From the NCBI GenBank assembly GCA_023387335.1, contig JAEWIF010000013.1, positions 1-64,000 of the forward strand: a DNA stretch of 64,000 nucleotides. Reading direction: 5' to 3'. How positions within the stretch are numbered: the first letter of the stretch is position 1; the number at the start of each line of letters is the position of its first letter. Source of the DNA: Pseudomonadota bacterium (GTDB taxonomy: Bacteria; Pseudomonadota; Gammaproteobacteria; Burkholderiales; Burkholderiaceae_C). A program made the position numbers and the translations under genes. The notes under the pieces were generated by a model. That model did no database searches. It saw nothing but the letters and a program-made list of their open reading frames with translations, and had not been told where the DNA came from. This document shows, piece by piece, positions 1 to 11,073 of this stretch.

Positions 1-2353
<2,353 letters not shown>

Positions 2354-2414
2354 GGACGGACCTCGGGCAATGGAGAAACGAAGATGCGCCACAAACTACC
2401 CGGCGCGGGCGACT

Positions 2415-2447
2415 GGAAGGCTTCGCGCGCAACGCGCAACGCCTTCC
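2415..2447 (-). promoter_or_regulatory. Leader hairpin upstream of rpoD
   Basis: GGAAGGC and GCCTTCC form a 7-bp stem around a GCGC-rich centre that can pair further. It lies about 60-95 bases before the rpoD ATG, inside the predicted leader. No U-tract follows, so it is not an obvious terminator. A role in leader stability or translation is inference. Confidence 0.4.
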
Positions 2448-2579
2448 ACTGGGCAAGATGGGTGGGCGAACATTTGGAGTGCAGTCCTTGCGGTGATGTG
2501 GCGCTGTCGTGTCCGTCTTGGATGCACGGTCGGCCGGCCCGGAGGTGCTGCTGTCGCTCTTGCCGCTAGCAAACCCTAC

Positions 2580-2605
2580 ATTATATCTTTTCTTCGGCTT
2601 TTCAA
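2580..2605 (-). promoter_or_regulatory. Candidate rpoD promoter overlapping the dnaG stop codon
   Basis: On the minus strand a perfect TATAAT (2585-2580) follows TTGAAA (2605-2600), which contains the dnaG TGA. The spacer is 14 bases, short for sigma-70 but near the spacing of CTTGAA-type heat-shock promoters. Escherichia coli rpoD also has a sigma-32 promoter, inside dnaG. Predicted transcription would start near 2573. Confidence 0.5.
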
Positions 2606-4440
2606 GACCTTAGCGCTTGCCTCTGCTGCTGCAAGGAGGTGTTTCGACGGCTGAGCTCCAGCAGCCGTTCGTGCCGCGCCGGGTCGCTCTGCGGCATCCG
2701 GCTGGTCTCCTCGATCTCCGAGGCCAGCAGGTCGATGTGGATCTCCAGCATCGAGAGCCGCAGGTCCCGGTCGGTGGTGTCGATGTCCTCCACCACGCGG
2801 CTGAGCGGCTGGCTCTCGTCGTAGGCCATCAGCTGCTCGGCCCGGGCCGCGAAATCCAGCCCTTCCAGGCCGGCCTGCAGCGCCGCCCAGGGCTGGCCGC
2901 CGTGCTCGTGAACGCCGGCGTCGATCCAGGAGAACAGGTCGCCCAGCGGCGGCTGCAGGCGGCACAGCACCTCGTGGTCGCCCTGGGTGAGCTGTTCCCA
3001 GGCGCCGGAATTGCGCAGCAGCAGCCGGGCGATGGTCTCGGCATAGGCCACGGTGCGGCCCTTGACCGCCTGGCGCACGCCCGAGCCGTAGGCGCGGGGC
3101 TCGCGCGATTCACGTTTCCTGCGGCTCGGCCCGGCGTTGCTGCGCGGCACGCGCCAGAGCTCGCCGAGTTCGTGCGTCCCCACCTGCGAGCGTTCCGCGA
3201 TCTCGGCGAACAGCTGGCGCTTGAGCGCCCCGTCCGGCATCAACGCCCACAGCGGCTGCGCCACCGTCAGCATGCGCGACCGGCCCTCGGCCGTGGACAG
3301 GTCGCAGTCCTCGGCAGCGGCCTCCAGCAGGAACACGCTCAGCGGCACTGCCTGCCGCACGTAGCGCTGGAATTCCTCGCGGCCGTGCTCGCGGATGAAG
3401 CTGTCCGGGTCGTGCTCCGGCGGCAGGAACAGGAACTTCACCGTGCGCACGTCGGTGGCGTAGGGCAGGGCGCCTTCCAGCGCCTTGCGCGCGGCCCGGC
3501 GGCCGGCGGCGTCGCCGTCGAAGCTGAAGACCACGCTCTCGGTGAAGCGGAACAGCTTGTGCACGTGCTCGGGCGTGCAGGCCGTGCCGAGCGTGGCCAC
3601 CGCGTTGGGAAAGCCCAGCTGGGCCAGCGCCACCACGTCCATGTAGCCCTCGGTGACCAGCACGAAGCCGGCCTCGCGCACCGCGTTGCGGGCCTCGTAC
3701 AGGCCGTACAGCTCGCGGCCCTTGCTGAACACCGGGGTCTCGGGCGAGTTCAGGTACTTGGGCTTCTCGTCGCCCAGCACGCGCCCGCCGAAGCCGATGC
3801 ACTCGCCCTTGACGTTGCGGATGGGGAACATCACGCGGTCGCGGAAGCGGTCGTAGCGCTTGCCGTCTTCCTCGTTGACGATCACGAGGCCGCTCTCGGC
3901 GAGCAGCGGGTCGTCGTACTCGGGGAACACGCTGGCCAGGTTGCGCCAGCCGGCGGGCGCGTAGCCCAGGCCGAACTGGCGGGCGATCTCGCCCGAGAGG
4001 CCCCGGCCCTTGAAGTAGTCGATGGCGCGCGGCGATCCGCGCAGCTGCTTGCGATAGGCCTGCCCGGCCTTCTCGAGCACGTCGGACAGCGTGGCCTGCT
4101 TCTGGCGCTGCTGCGCGTCGCGCTCGCGGTCCTGGGGCGAGCGCTCGTCCTCGGGGACCTCCATGCCGTACTCGCCGGCCAGGTCCTTGACCGCGTCGAT
4201 GAAGCCCATGCCCGCGTGCTCCATCAGGAAGCCGATGGCGTTGCCGTGCTTGCCGCAGCCGAAGCAGTGGAAGAACTGCTTGGTGGGACTGACGGTGAAG
4301 GAAGGGCTCTTTTCCGAATGGAAAGGGCACAGCCCCGAGAAGTTGGCCCCGGTCTTCTTCAGCTGGACATGGCGGCCGACGATCTCGACCACGTCCGCGC
4401 GGGCCAGCAACTCCTGGATGAACGACTGGGGGATGGCCAT
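2602..4440 (-). CDS. dnaG: DNA primase DnaG
   Basis: Primase that makes RNA primers for Okazaki fragments at the replication fork. The 612 residues match the family length. The N-terminal zinc-binding domain shows CPFHSEKSPSF and HCFGCGKHGNA. The TOPRIM core shows VTEGYMDVVALAQLGF and SFDGDAAGRRAA. The C-terminal part (about 460-612) would be the helicase-binding domain. The start MAIPQSFIQELL is the usual primase N-terminus. rpoD follows after 248 bases. rpsU and yqeY, which often precede dnaG, are absent; the next gene upstream is a divergent acyl-CoA synthetase. Confidence 0.97.
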   Translation of the reverse strand: MAIPQSFIQELLARADVVEIVGRHVQLKKTGANFSGLCPFHSEKSPSFTVSPTKQFFHCFGCGKHGNAIGFLMEHAGMGFIDAVKDLAGEYGMEVPEDERSPQDRERDAQQRQKQATLSDVLEKAGQAYRKQLRGSPRAIDYFKGRGLSGEIARQFGLGYAPAGWRNLASVFPEYDDPLLAESGLVIVNEEDGKRYDRFRDRVMFPIRNVKGECIGFGGRVLGDEKPKYLNSPETPVFSKGRELYGLYEARNAVREAGFVLVTEGYMDVVALAQLGFPNAVATLGTACTPEHVHKLFRFTESVVFSFDGDAAGRRAARKALEGALPYATDVRTVKFLFLPPEHDPDSFIREHGREEFQRYVRQAVPLSVFLLEAAAEDCDLSTAEGRSRMLTVAQPLWALMPDGALKRQLFAEIAERSQVGTHELGELWRVPRSNAGPSRRKRESREPRAYGSGVRQAVKGRTVAYAETIARLLLRNSGAWEQLTQGDHEVLCRLQPPLGDLFSWIDAGVHEHGGQPWAALQAGLEGLDFAARAEQLMAYDESQPLSRVVEDIDTTDRDLRLSMLEIHIDLLASEIEETSRMPQSDPARHERLLELSRRNTSLQQQRQALRS

Positions 4441-4530
4441 CGGCTCGGTATTCTTACTTAATGCCGTCGGCGACGGGACGGGCTTACGCTAGCGGCAGGC
4501 CCCCCGGATCCAAGAGCACAGGAGACAAGC

Positions 4531-6177
4531 ATGGCCCGCATTTTCGACCAGGACCTGCCGCGCAACGCGGCCAATTTCGCGGCCATCTCGCCGCTCGCCT
4601 TCCTGGAGCGCTCCGCCGAGGTCTATCCGAAGCGCCTGGCGGTGGTGCACGGGGACCTGCGCCGCACCTGGTCCGAGCTGTACGCCCGCTGCCGCCAGCT
4701 GGCCTCGTCGCTGCGCCGGCGCGGCATCGCCAGGGGCGACACGGTGGCGGTGATGCTGCCCAACACGCCGGCGATGGTCGAGGCCCACTTCGGCATCCCG
4801 ATGGCCGGCGCCGTGCTCAATGCGCTGAACACGCGGCTGGACCCGCCCACCATCGCCTTCATGCTGGACCACGGCGAGGCCAGGGCCGTGATCGTGGACC
4901 CGGAGTTCGCGCCGGTGATGAAGAAGGCACTGGCGTTGCGCACCCGCCAGTCGCCGCTGCTGGTGATCGACGTCGAGGACCCGGTCTACACCGGGCCGGT
5001 CGAGCGTATCGGCGAAATCACTTACGACGCGTTCGTCGCGCAGGGCGACGCGCAGGAGCCGTGGGAGCTTCCGGCCGACGAGTGGGACGCCATCGCGCTC
5101 AACTACACCAGCGGCACCACGGGCAATCCGAAGGGCGTCGTCTACCACCACCGCGGCGCGGCCATCAATGCCGTCTCCAACATCCTCGAATGGGACATGC
5201 CCAAGCACGCGGTCTACCTGTGGACGCTGCCCATGTTCCATTGCAACGGCTGGTGCTTCCCCTGGACCGTCGCGGCCCGCGCGGGCGTCAACGTGTGCCT
5301 GCGCCGCGTGGAGGCGCCGGCCATCGTCGATGCGATCAGGCAGCACGGCGTCACGCACTACTGCGGCGCGCCCATCGTGCACGGCATGCTGGTCAACGCG
5401 CCCGAGGCCATGAAGCAGGGCCTGCCGCGCGGCGTCAAGGCGATGGTGGCGGGCGCCGCGCCGCCGGCTTCGATGATCGAAGGCATGGAGCGGATGGGAT
5501 TCGACCTCACCCACGTGTACGGCCTGACGGAGGTGTATGGCCCCGCCACCGTCTGCCCCAAGCACGAAGAGTGGGAGCAGGTCGACATCGGCGAGCGCGC
5601 CCGCCTGAACGCGCGCCAGGGCGTGCGTTACCACCTGCAGCAGGGCGCGCGCGTGATGAACGCGGAAACCATGCAGCCGGTGCCCTGGGACGGCGAGACC
5701 ATGGGCGAGATCATGTTCCGCGGGAACATCACGATGAAGGGCTACCTGAAGAACGCCCAGGCCACGCAGGAGGCTTTCGCGGGCGGCTGGTTCCACACCG
5801 GCGACCTCGCGGTGCAGTACCCGGACGGCTACATCAAGATCAAGGATCGCAGCAAGGACATCATCATCTCGGGCGGCGAGAACATCTCCTCGATCGAGGT
5901 GGAGGACGTGCTCTATCGCCATCCCGACGTGCTGGCCGCGGCGGTGGTGGCGCGGCCCGATCCGAAGTGGGGCGAGACGCCGTGCGCCTTCGTCGAACTC
6001 AAGCCCGGCGCGGCGACGAAACCCGAGGACATCGTCGCGCACTGCCGCAAGCACCTGGCCGGCTTCAAGGTGCCCAGGGCGGTGGTGTTCGGCGAACTGC
6101 CCAAGACCTCCACCGGCAAGATCCAGAAGTTCGAGCTGCGCAAGCAGGCCGGCAGCGCCGCGGCCATCGACGTCTGA
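4531..6177 (+). CDS. AMP-binding acyl-CoA synthetase (medium-chain / methylmercaptopropionyl-CoA ligase type)
   Basis: Member of the ANL adenylating superfamily: activates a carboxylic acid to acyl-AMP and then to acyl-CoA. 548 residues. The P-loop-like motif YTSGTTGNPKGV is near residue 195, the A5 motif VYGLTEVYGP near 330, the GGWFHTGDLA region near 420, and the catalytic lysine motif TSTGKIQKFELRK near the C-terminus. AGGAG lies nine bases before the ATG. Overall spacing resembles the DmdB/medium-chain fatty acyl-CoA ligases; the substrate cannot be read from sequence. It runs divergently from dnaG, and yihY follows 4 bases after its stop. Confidence 0.9.
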   Translation: MARIFDQDLPRNAANFAAISPLAFLERSAEVYPKRLAVVHGDLRRTWSELYARCRQLASSLRRRGIARGDTVAVMLPNTPAMVEAHFGIPMAGAVLNALNTRLDPPTIAFMLDHGEARAVIVDPEFAPVMKKALALRTRQSPLLVIDVEDPVYTGPVERIGEITYDAFVAQGDAQEPWELPADEWDAIALNYTSGTTGNPKGVVYHHRGAAINAVSNILEWDMPKHAVYLWTLPMFHCNGWCFPWTVAARAGVNVCLRRVEAPAIVDAIRQHGVTHYCGAPIVHGMLVNAPEAMKQGLPRGVKAMVAGAAPPASMIEGMERMGFDLTHVYGLTEVYGPATVCPKHEEWEQVDIGERARLNARQGVRYHLQQGARVMNAETMQPVPWDGETMGEIMFRGNITMKGYLKNAQATQEAFAGGWFHTGDLAVQYPDGYIKIKDRSKDIIISGGENISSIEVEDVLYRHPDVLAAAVVARPDPKWGETPCAFVELKPGAATKPEDIVAHCRKHLAGFKVPRAVVFGELPKTSTGKIQKFELRKQAGSAAAIDV

Positions 6178-6181
6178 GCAC

Positions 6182-7060
6182 ATGCTCAGTCCCGCGGCCG
6201 CCCACGTGCTCGCCCATCCGGGCGAGTTCCTGCGACGCGTGCTGGGCAGCTTCATCCGCAACCAGGGGCTGCTGCTCGCCGGCGCGGTGGCCTACTACGC
6301 GCTGCTGTCGGTGGTGCCGCTGCTGATCCTGGCGGTGATCGGCCTGTCGCACTTCGTCGACCAGGGGCTGCTGCTGGAGACGCTGAGCCGCTACCTCGAG
6401 TGGCTGATGCCCGGGCAGTCGCAGGCCGTCGTCCGCGAGCTCTTCGCCTTCGTCACCCATCGCGACGTGCTGGGCTGGGTGCTGCTGGGCACCATGCTGT
6501 TCTTCAGCTCGCTGGCCTTCACCGTGCTGGAGAAGGCGATGTCGGTGATCTTCCTGCACCGCGTGACGGTGCGGCGGCGGCACTTCCTGGTGTCGGCGCT
6601 GCTGCCTTACTGCTACATCGTGTGCCTGAGCCTGGGCCTGCTGGTGGTGACGCTGGTGTCGGGCGGCCTGACGACGCTGAGCGAGGAGAGCCTGGCCGTG
6701 CTGGGGCGGGAGTGGTCGCTGGGCGGCCTGTCGCGGGTGCTGCTGTACCTGCTCGGGTTCATCGGCGAGGTGTTCCTGCTCACCTCGGTGTACATGGTGA
6801 TGCCGGTCGGCCGGCTCACCTGGCGGCACGCGCTGCCCGGCGGCGTCACGGCGGCGGTGCTATGGGAGATCACGCGGCACGTGCTGGCCTGGTACTTCAG
6901 CACGCTGTCGCAGGTGAGCGTGGTCTACGGTTCGCTCACCACCGCCATCGTGGTGCTGCTCAGCCTGGAGATCGCCGCCACCTTCCTGCTGCTGGGCGCG
7001 CAGGTGATCTCCGAGTACGAGCGCATCGATCGCGAGGAGAAGGCCGAAGCCGCCCATTGA
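6182..7060 (+). CDS. YihY/virulence factor BrkB family membrane protein
   Basis: Integral inner-membrane protein of 292 residues with about six hydrophobic segments (near 28-50, 98-120, 138-165, 185-212, 220-240, 250-280). AGAVAYYALLSVVPLL near residue 33 is the family signature. Members were long labelled ribonuclease BN in error; the real function is unknown, with exporter-like roles suggested. The start lies 4 bases after the acyl-CoA synthetase stop, so the two are probably co-transcribed, though nothing in the sequence ties their functions. Confidence 0.88.
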   Translation: MLSPAAAHVLAHPGEFLRRVLGSFIRNQGLLLAGAVAYYALLSVVPLLILAVIGLSHFVDQGLLLETLSRYLEWLMPGQSQAVVRELFAFVTHRDVLGWVLLGTMLFFSSLAFTVLEKAMSVIFLHRVTVRRRHFLVSALLPYCYIVCLSLGLLVVTLVSGGLTTLSEESLAVLGREWSLGGLSRVLLYLLGFIGEVFLLTSVYMVMPVGRLTWRHALPGGVTAAVLWEITRHVLAWYFSTLSQVSVVYGSLTTAIVVLLSLEIAATFLLLGAQVISEYERIDREEKAEAAH

Positions 7061-7078
7061 GGGCGGCCGGCGCCTTCT

Positions 7079-8878
7079 TCAGTCGCCCATCACCACGCCT
7101 TCGCGCCGCGGATCGGCGCCGCCGAACCAGAACAGCTCGCCGTGAGCCTGGCCGCGCGTGATGGCCTGCAGCCCGCTGGTCATCGCCTGCTCGCGCACTT
7201 CGGCGCCGCGGGCTCGCAGCGCCTCCACGGTGGCGGCCGGGAAGCGTTTTTCTTCCAGGATCGTCGGTCCGTTGAGCGACGCGAAGTTGGGCAGGTTGAT
7301 CGCCTGCTGCGGCGTCATGCCCCAGTTGAGCGCGCCGTAGATCGTCTTGGCGGTGAAGTGGATGATCAGCGCGCCGCCCGGGCTCCCGCCGCTCATCACC
7401 AGGTCGTTGCTGGACTTGTCGAACACCAGCGTGGGCGCCATCGAGGAGCGCGGCCGCTTGCCGGGCTGCACGCGGTTCGCGACCGGACGGCCCTGGGCGT
7501 CGGCGGGCGCGAAGCTGAAGTCGGTGAGCTCGTTGTTGAGCAGGAAGCCGCGCACGAACTGGCGCGATCCGAACTGGTCCTCGATGGTCGTGGTCATCGC
7601 GATGGCGTTGCCGAAGCCGTCCACGATGCTGATGTGCGAGGTGCCGTACTCCGGCTGCCCGGGCATCGGCGCGTAGCCGGTGCGGGCAACACCGGGAGAG
7701 CCGGGCTGGGCCACCTTCATGCTCTGCGGGCCGATCAGGCGCGCGCGCTCCGCCAGGTAGGCGGGCGCCAGCAGCGACATCCAGGTGCCGCCGGGCGGCT
7801 GCACGAAGTCCGGGTCGCCCAGGAACTGCGCGCGATCGGCGAAGGCCAGGCGCGCGGCCTCGGTGTACAGGTGCAGCCAGTCGGCGCCGGGCAGGCCGTC
7901 CGCGGCCAGCGGCAGCGAGCCGGCGTTGGTGTTCGACAGGATGCCCAGGATCTGCCCGATGGCGATCGCACCCGAGCTCGGTGGCGGAAAGCCGCAGACG
8001 CGGTAGCCCTTGCCCTGCGCTTGGTAGTCGTGGCACAGCGGCGCGCGCTTCTTCGACTGGTAGCCGGCCAGGTCGGCCAGCGTCATCTTTCCCGGGTTGG
8101 CCGGGTGCTTGCGCACCTTGTCGACGATGGCCTGCGCGATCTCGCCTTCGTGCAGCGCCTTCGAGCCCTCGGCCGCGATGCGGCGCAGCACCGCCGCCAG
8201 TTCCGGGTTGCGCAACGTGCTGCCCACGTCGCGCGGTTCGCCGTCGGCCTTGTAGAAGTAGGCGGCGGCGGCCGGGTCCTTCTTCAGGTGCGCATCGGCC
8301 TTCAGCAGCGTGTTCAGGCGCGGGCTGACGCGAAAGCCGTTCTCGGCCAGCACGATGGCCGGCTGGAACAGCGTGGCCCAGGGCAGCTTGCCGTGCTGCC
8401 TGTGCGCCATCTCCAGCATGCGCACCGTGCCCGGCACGCCGACCGAGCGGCCGCCGACCACGCCCTCGTAGAAGGGCAGGGGCTTGCCGTCGGCGCCCAG
8501 GAACAGCTTCTCGTCGGCCGCGGCCGGCGCGGTCTCGCGGCCGTCGAACGCTTCGACCTCGCTGCCCTTGGCATGCAGCAGGAAGGCGCCGCCGCCGATG
8601 CCGCTGGACTGCGGCTCGACCAGGGTCAGCACCATCTGCACCGCCACCGCGGCGTCGATCGCCGAACCGCCGGCGCGCAGCACCTGGTAGCCCGCGTCGG
8701 TGGCCAGCGGGTTGGCCGCCGCGACCGCGAACTTCCTCGTCGCCCAGCCCGGCTTCTCGGTATAGCCCGAGGCCGCTTCCGGCAGGACCGGCGGCTGGTA
8801 GCTGAAGTTGGAGGAAGGGGCGCTGGCGCAGGCGGCCAGCAGGAACGTGGCGGCGAGGGCCGCGAGCCTGGGTTTCAT
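7079..8878 (-). CDS. ggt: Gamma-glutamyltransferase (lipoprotein)
   Basis: Ntn-hydrolase that cleaves glutathione and other gamma-glutamyl compounds in the periplasm and processes itself into two subunits. 599 residues. The N-terminus is a lipoprotein signal with lipobox LLAAC (Cys17), so the enzyme is probably membrane-anchored rather than soluble. The new N-terminal nucleophile is the threonine of EYGTSHISIVD near residue 400, the autoprocessing site. PPPSSGAIAIGQIL and SGGSPGGALIIHF are further family motifs. It is convergent with yihY and seems to stand alone. Confidence 0.93.
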   Translation of the reverse strand: MKPRLAALAATFLLAACASAPSSNFSYQPPVLPEAASGYTEKPGWATRKFAVAAANPLATDAGYQVLRAGGSAIDAAVAVQMVLTLVEPQSSGIGGGAFLLHAKGSEVEAFDGRETAPAAADEKLFLGADGKPLPFYEGVVGGRSVGVPGTVRMLEMAHRQHGKLPWATLFQPAIVLAENGFRVSPRLNTLLKADAHLKKDPAAAAYFYKADGEPRDVGSTLRNPELAAVLRRIAAEGSKALHEGEIAQAIVDKVRKHPANPGKMTLADLAGYQSKKRAPLCHDYQAQGKGYRVCGFPPPSSGAIAIGQILGILSNTNAGSLPLAADGLPGADWLHLYTEAARLAFADRAQFLGDPDFVQPPGGTWMSLLAPAYLAERARLIGPQSMKVAQPGSPGVARTGYAPMPGQPEYGTSHISIVDGFGNAIAMTTTIEDQFGSRQFVRGFLLNNELTDFSFAPADAQGRPVANRVQPGKRPRSSMAPTLVFDKSSNDLVMSGGSPGGALIIHFTAKTIYGALNWGMTPQQAINLPNFASLNGPTILEEKRFPAATVEALRARGAEVREQAMTSGLQAITRGQAHGELFWFGGADPRREGVVMGD

Positions 8879-8937
8879 GGCGTCTCCCGGGATTGAGGGA
8901 GGCGCATCCTAGTCCCCGGCTGCGCGGCCCGGAAGTG

Positions 8938-9696
8938 TCAGCGGGGAGCCAGGCGGATGGCGCCGTCGAGGCGGATCACCTCGCCGTTGAGCATGTCGTT
9001 CTCGAAGATGTGGCGGGCCAGCTTGGCGTAGTCCTCGGGCGTGCCCAGGCGCGAGGGGAAGGGCACGGCCGCGGCCAGCGACTCCTGAACTTCCTTGGGC
9101 ATGCCGAACATCATGGGCGTGCCGAAGATGCCGGGGGCGATGGTCATGACGCGGATGCCGCTGCGCGCGAGGTCGCGCGCGATCGGCAGCGTCATGCCGA
9201 CCACGCCGCCCTTGGACGCGCTGTAGGCGGCCTGGCCGATCTGGCCGTCGTAGGCGGCCACGGAGGCGGTCGAGACGATGCAGCCGCGCTCGCCGGTGGA
9301 CTCGGGCTCGTTCTTGCCCATGGCATCGGCGGCCAGGCGCGTCATGTTGAAGGTGCCGATCAGGTTGACCGTGATGCACTTGGTGAACACGGCCAGGCTG
9401 TGCGCGCCGTTCTTGCCCACCGTCTTCTCGGCCGGGGCGATGCCGGCGCAGTTGACCAGGCCCATCAGCTTGCCCATGGACACGGCCTTGGCCACCACGG
9501 CCTGGCCGTCGGCCTCCTGGCTGACGTCGCACTTGACGAAGACGCCGCCGACCTCCTTGGCCACGGCCTCGCCCTTTTCCACCTGCATGTCGGCGATGAC
9601 GACCTTGCCGCCGTTGGCGGCCAGCATGCGCGCCGTGCCTTCACCCAGGCCGGAAGCGCCGCCGGTGACGATGAAGACCTTGCCCTTGATGTCCAT
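8938..9696 (-). CDS. SDR-family 3-hydroxyacyl-CoA dehydrogenase-like protein
   Basis: NAD-dependent short-chain dehydrogenase of 252 residues. The dinucleotide motif TGGASGLG is near residue 13, NCAG near 95, the catalytic serine in STASVAAY and the active-site YSASKGG near 165. The pattern is closest to the HSD17B10/type II 3-hydroxyacyl-CoA dehydrogenase group of fatty-acid and branched-chain oxidation. The ATG at 9696 is chosen because AAGGAG lies upstream; a frame extension to 9732 lacks such a site. It is separated from the secretion operon by only 75 bases, but the functions look unrelated. Confidence 0.88.
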   Translation of the reverse strand: MDIKGKVFIVTGGASGLGEGTARMLAANGGKVVIADMQVEKGEAVAKEVGGVFVKCDVSQEADGQAVVAKAVSMGKLMGLVNCAGIAPAEKTVGKNGAHSLAVFTKCITVNLIGTFNMTRLAADAMGKNEPESTGERGCIVSTASVAAYDGQIGQAAYSASKGGVVGMTLPIARDLARSGIRVMTIAPGIFGTPMMFGMPKEVQESLAAAVPFPSRLGTPEDYAKLARHIFENDMLNGEVIRLDGAIRLAPR

Positions 9697-9771
9697 GAAA
9701 AGCTCCTTGTTCGCGGTTGACGTGCGCGTCAATTATCCGGCACGCCGGCCGGCCGCTTTTTCCGGAGCCGG

Positions 9772-11073
9772 TCAGTGTTCGCTGAACGCGCCGTCCAGGC
9801 GGCGCAGGAGCGGCCGCGCCAGGTAGGCCATCAGGGTCCTCTCGCCCGTCTTGACCATCACGGTCGCGGGCATGCCGGGGCGCAGCTGCACCTGGCCCAG
9901 CTTGCGCGCCTCGCCGGCCGGCACGGTCACGCGCAGCTGGTAGTAGGTGATGCCGCTGCGCTCGTCCCTGAGCGCGTCGGCCGACACCAGCATCACCTGC
10001 CCGGTGAGGGCGGGGCGCGCCGCGCGATCGGCATAGGCGTCGAAGCGCACGTCGGCCGGCAGCCCGGCGTGGACGCGATCCACGTACTGGGTCGGCATGC
10101 GGGCTTCCACCACCAGGCCGTCCGCTTCGGGCACCAGGTCCATCAGCCGGTCGCCGGGCCTGACCACGCCGCCGACCGTGTGGACCGCGAGGTCGACGAC
10201 CTTGCCGGCCACCGGAGCGCGAATGACCAGTCGCTCGACGTTGTCCTGCTGGGCCGTCAGGCGCTCGGTCAGCGTCGCGGCGTCGCGCTGGAAATCGCCC
10301 ATCTGCGCCTCGACCTCGCGGCGGTATTCCATCTCGCGCTGCGACGCACGCATGCGGAACTCGGCCAGCCGCGTGTTGATGGCCGCGATGTTGGAGAGGT
10401 CCTCGCTCTGCTTGCTCTGCACTTCCGCCAGCTGCCGCTCGATCTCCAGCACGTTGTTGCGCGACACGAAGCCTTCGGTGCGCAGGTTGCGGAACGACTG
10501 CAGCTGCTCGTTGAACAGGGCGATCTGCGTCTCGCGGCCCGCCTTGAGCTGGCCCAGGCTGGCCAGCTGCGTCTCCAGGCCGCGCACCGACTCGCGGATG
10601 ATGCGCAGCTCGCCCTCGAGCGCGAGCCGGCGGCTGCGCAGCAGCTGCTCCTGCGCCTGCATCAGCGAAGCGGCCTCGGGCTGCTCGCGCAGCGCCATGA
10701 GTTCGGGCGGAAAAGCGATGCCGGCGGACGCGTCGCGCTCCGCGCGCAGGCGGGCCAGGTTCGCCACGGCCGTCATCCACTGGGTCTGGACCGCATTGAG
10801 CTGCGACTGGCCCAGCACCCGGTTCAGCCCGACCAGCGGATCGCCCGCCTTCACCCGGTCGCCGTCCTTCACCAGGATCTGCTCGACCACGCCGCCGCTG
10901 AGGTGCTCGATGCGCTTGCGGTTCGATTCCACGGCGACGATGCCTTCGGCCGGGATGGCTTCGTCGAGCGGCGCCACCGCGGCCCACCCGGCGAAGCCGC
11001 CCAGGCCGACCACGAGCAGCAGCGCACCCAGGCGCAGCGGCTTGCGGTAGTCGGTGTCGGGCCGCTCGCTCAC
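9772..11073 (-). CDS. Type I secretion membrane-fusion protein (HlyD family)
   Basis: Periplasmic adaptor linking the ABC exporter to an outer-membrane channel. 433 residues: one transmembrane helix (about 14-35), a biotinyl-lipoyl half-motif VVEQILVKDGDRVKAGDPL, a long coiled-coil hairpin (about 95-290), the return lipoyl half (VIRAPVAGKVVDL) and a C-terminal beta-barrel ending in PGMPATVMVKTGERT. The start is GTG at 11073, with GGAGG upstream, and it overlaps the ABC gene's TGA as GTGA, so translation is probably coupled. No TolC-like gene lies nearby; the outer-membrane partner must be encoded elsewhere. Confidence 0.93.
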   Translation of the reverse strand: MSERPDTDYRKPLRLGALLLVVGLGGFAGWAAVAPLDEAIPAEGIVAVESNRKRIEHLSGGVVEQILVKDGDRVKAGDPLVGLNRVLGQSQLNAVQTQWMTAVANLARLRAERDASAGIAFPPELMALREQPEAASLMQAQEQLLRSRRLALEGELRIIRESVRGLETQLASLGQLKAGRETQIALFNEQLQSFRNLRTEGFVSRNNVLEIERQLAEVQSKQSEDLSNIAAINTRLAEFRMRASQREMEYRREVEAQMGDFQRDAATLTERLTAQQDNVERLVIRAPVAGKVVDLAVHTVGGVVRPGDRLMDLVPEADGLVVEARMPTQYVDRVHAGLPADVRFDAYADRAARPALTGQVMLVSADALRDERSGITYYQLRVTVPAGEARKLGQVQLRPGMPATVMVKTGERTLMAYLARPLLRRLDGAFSEH

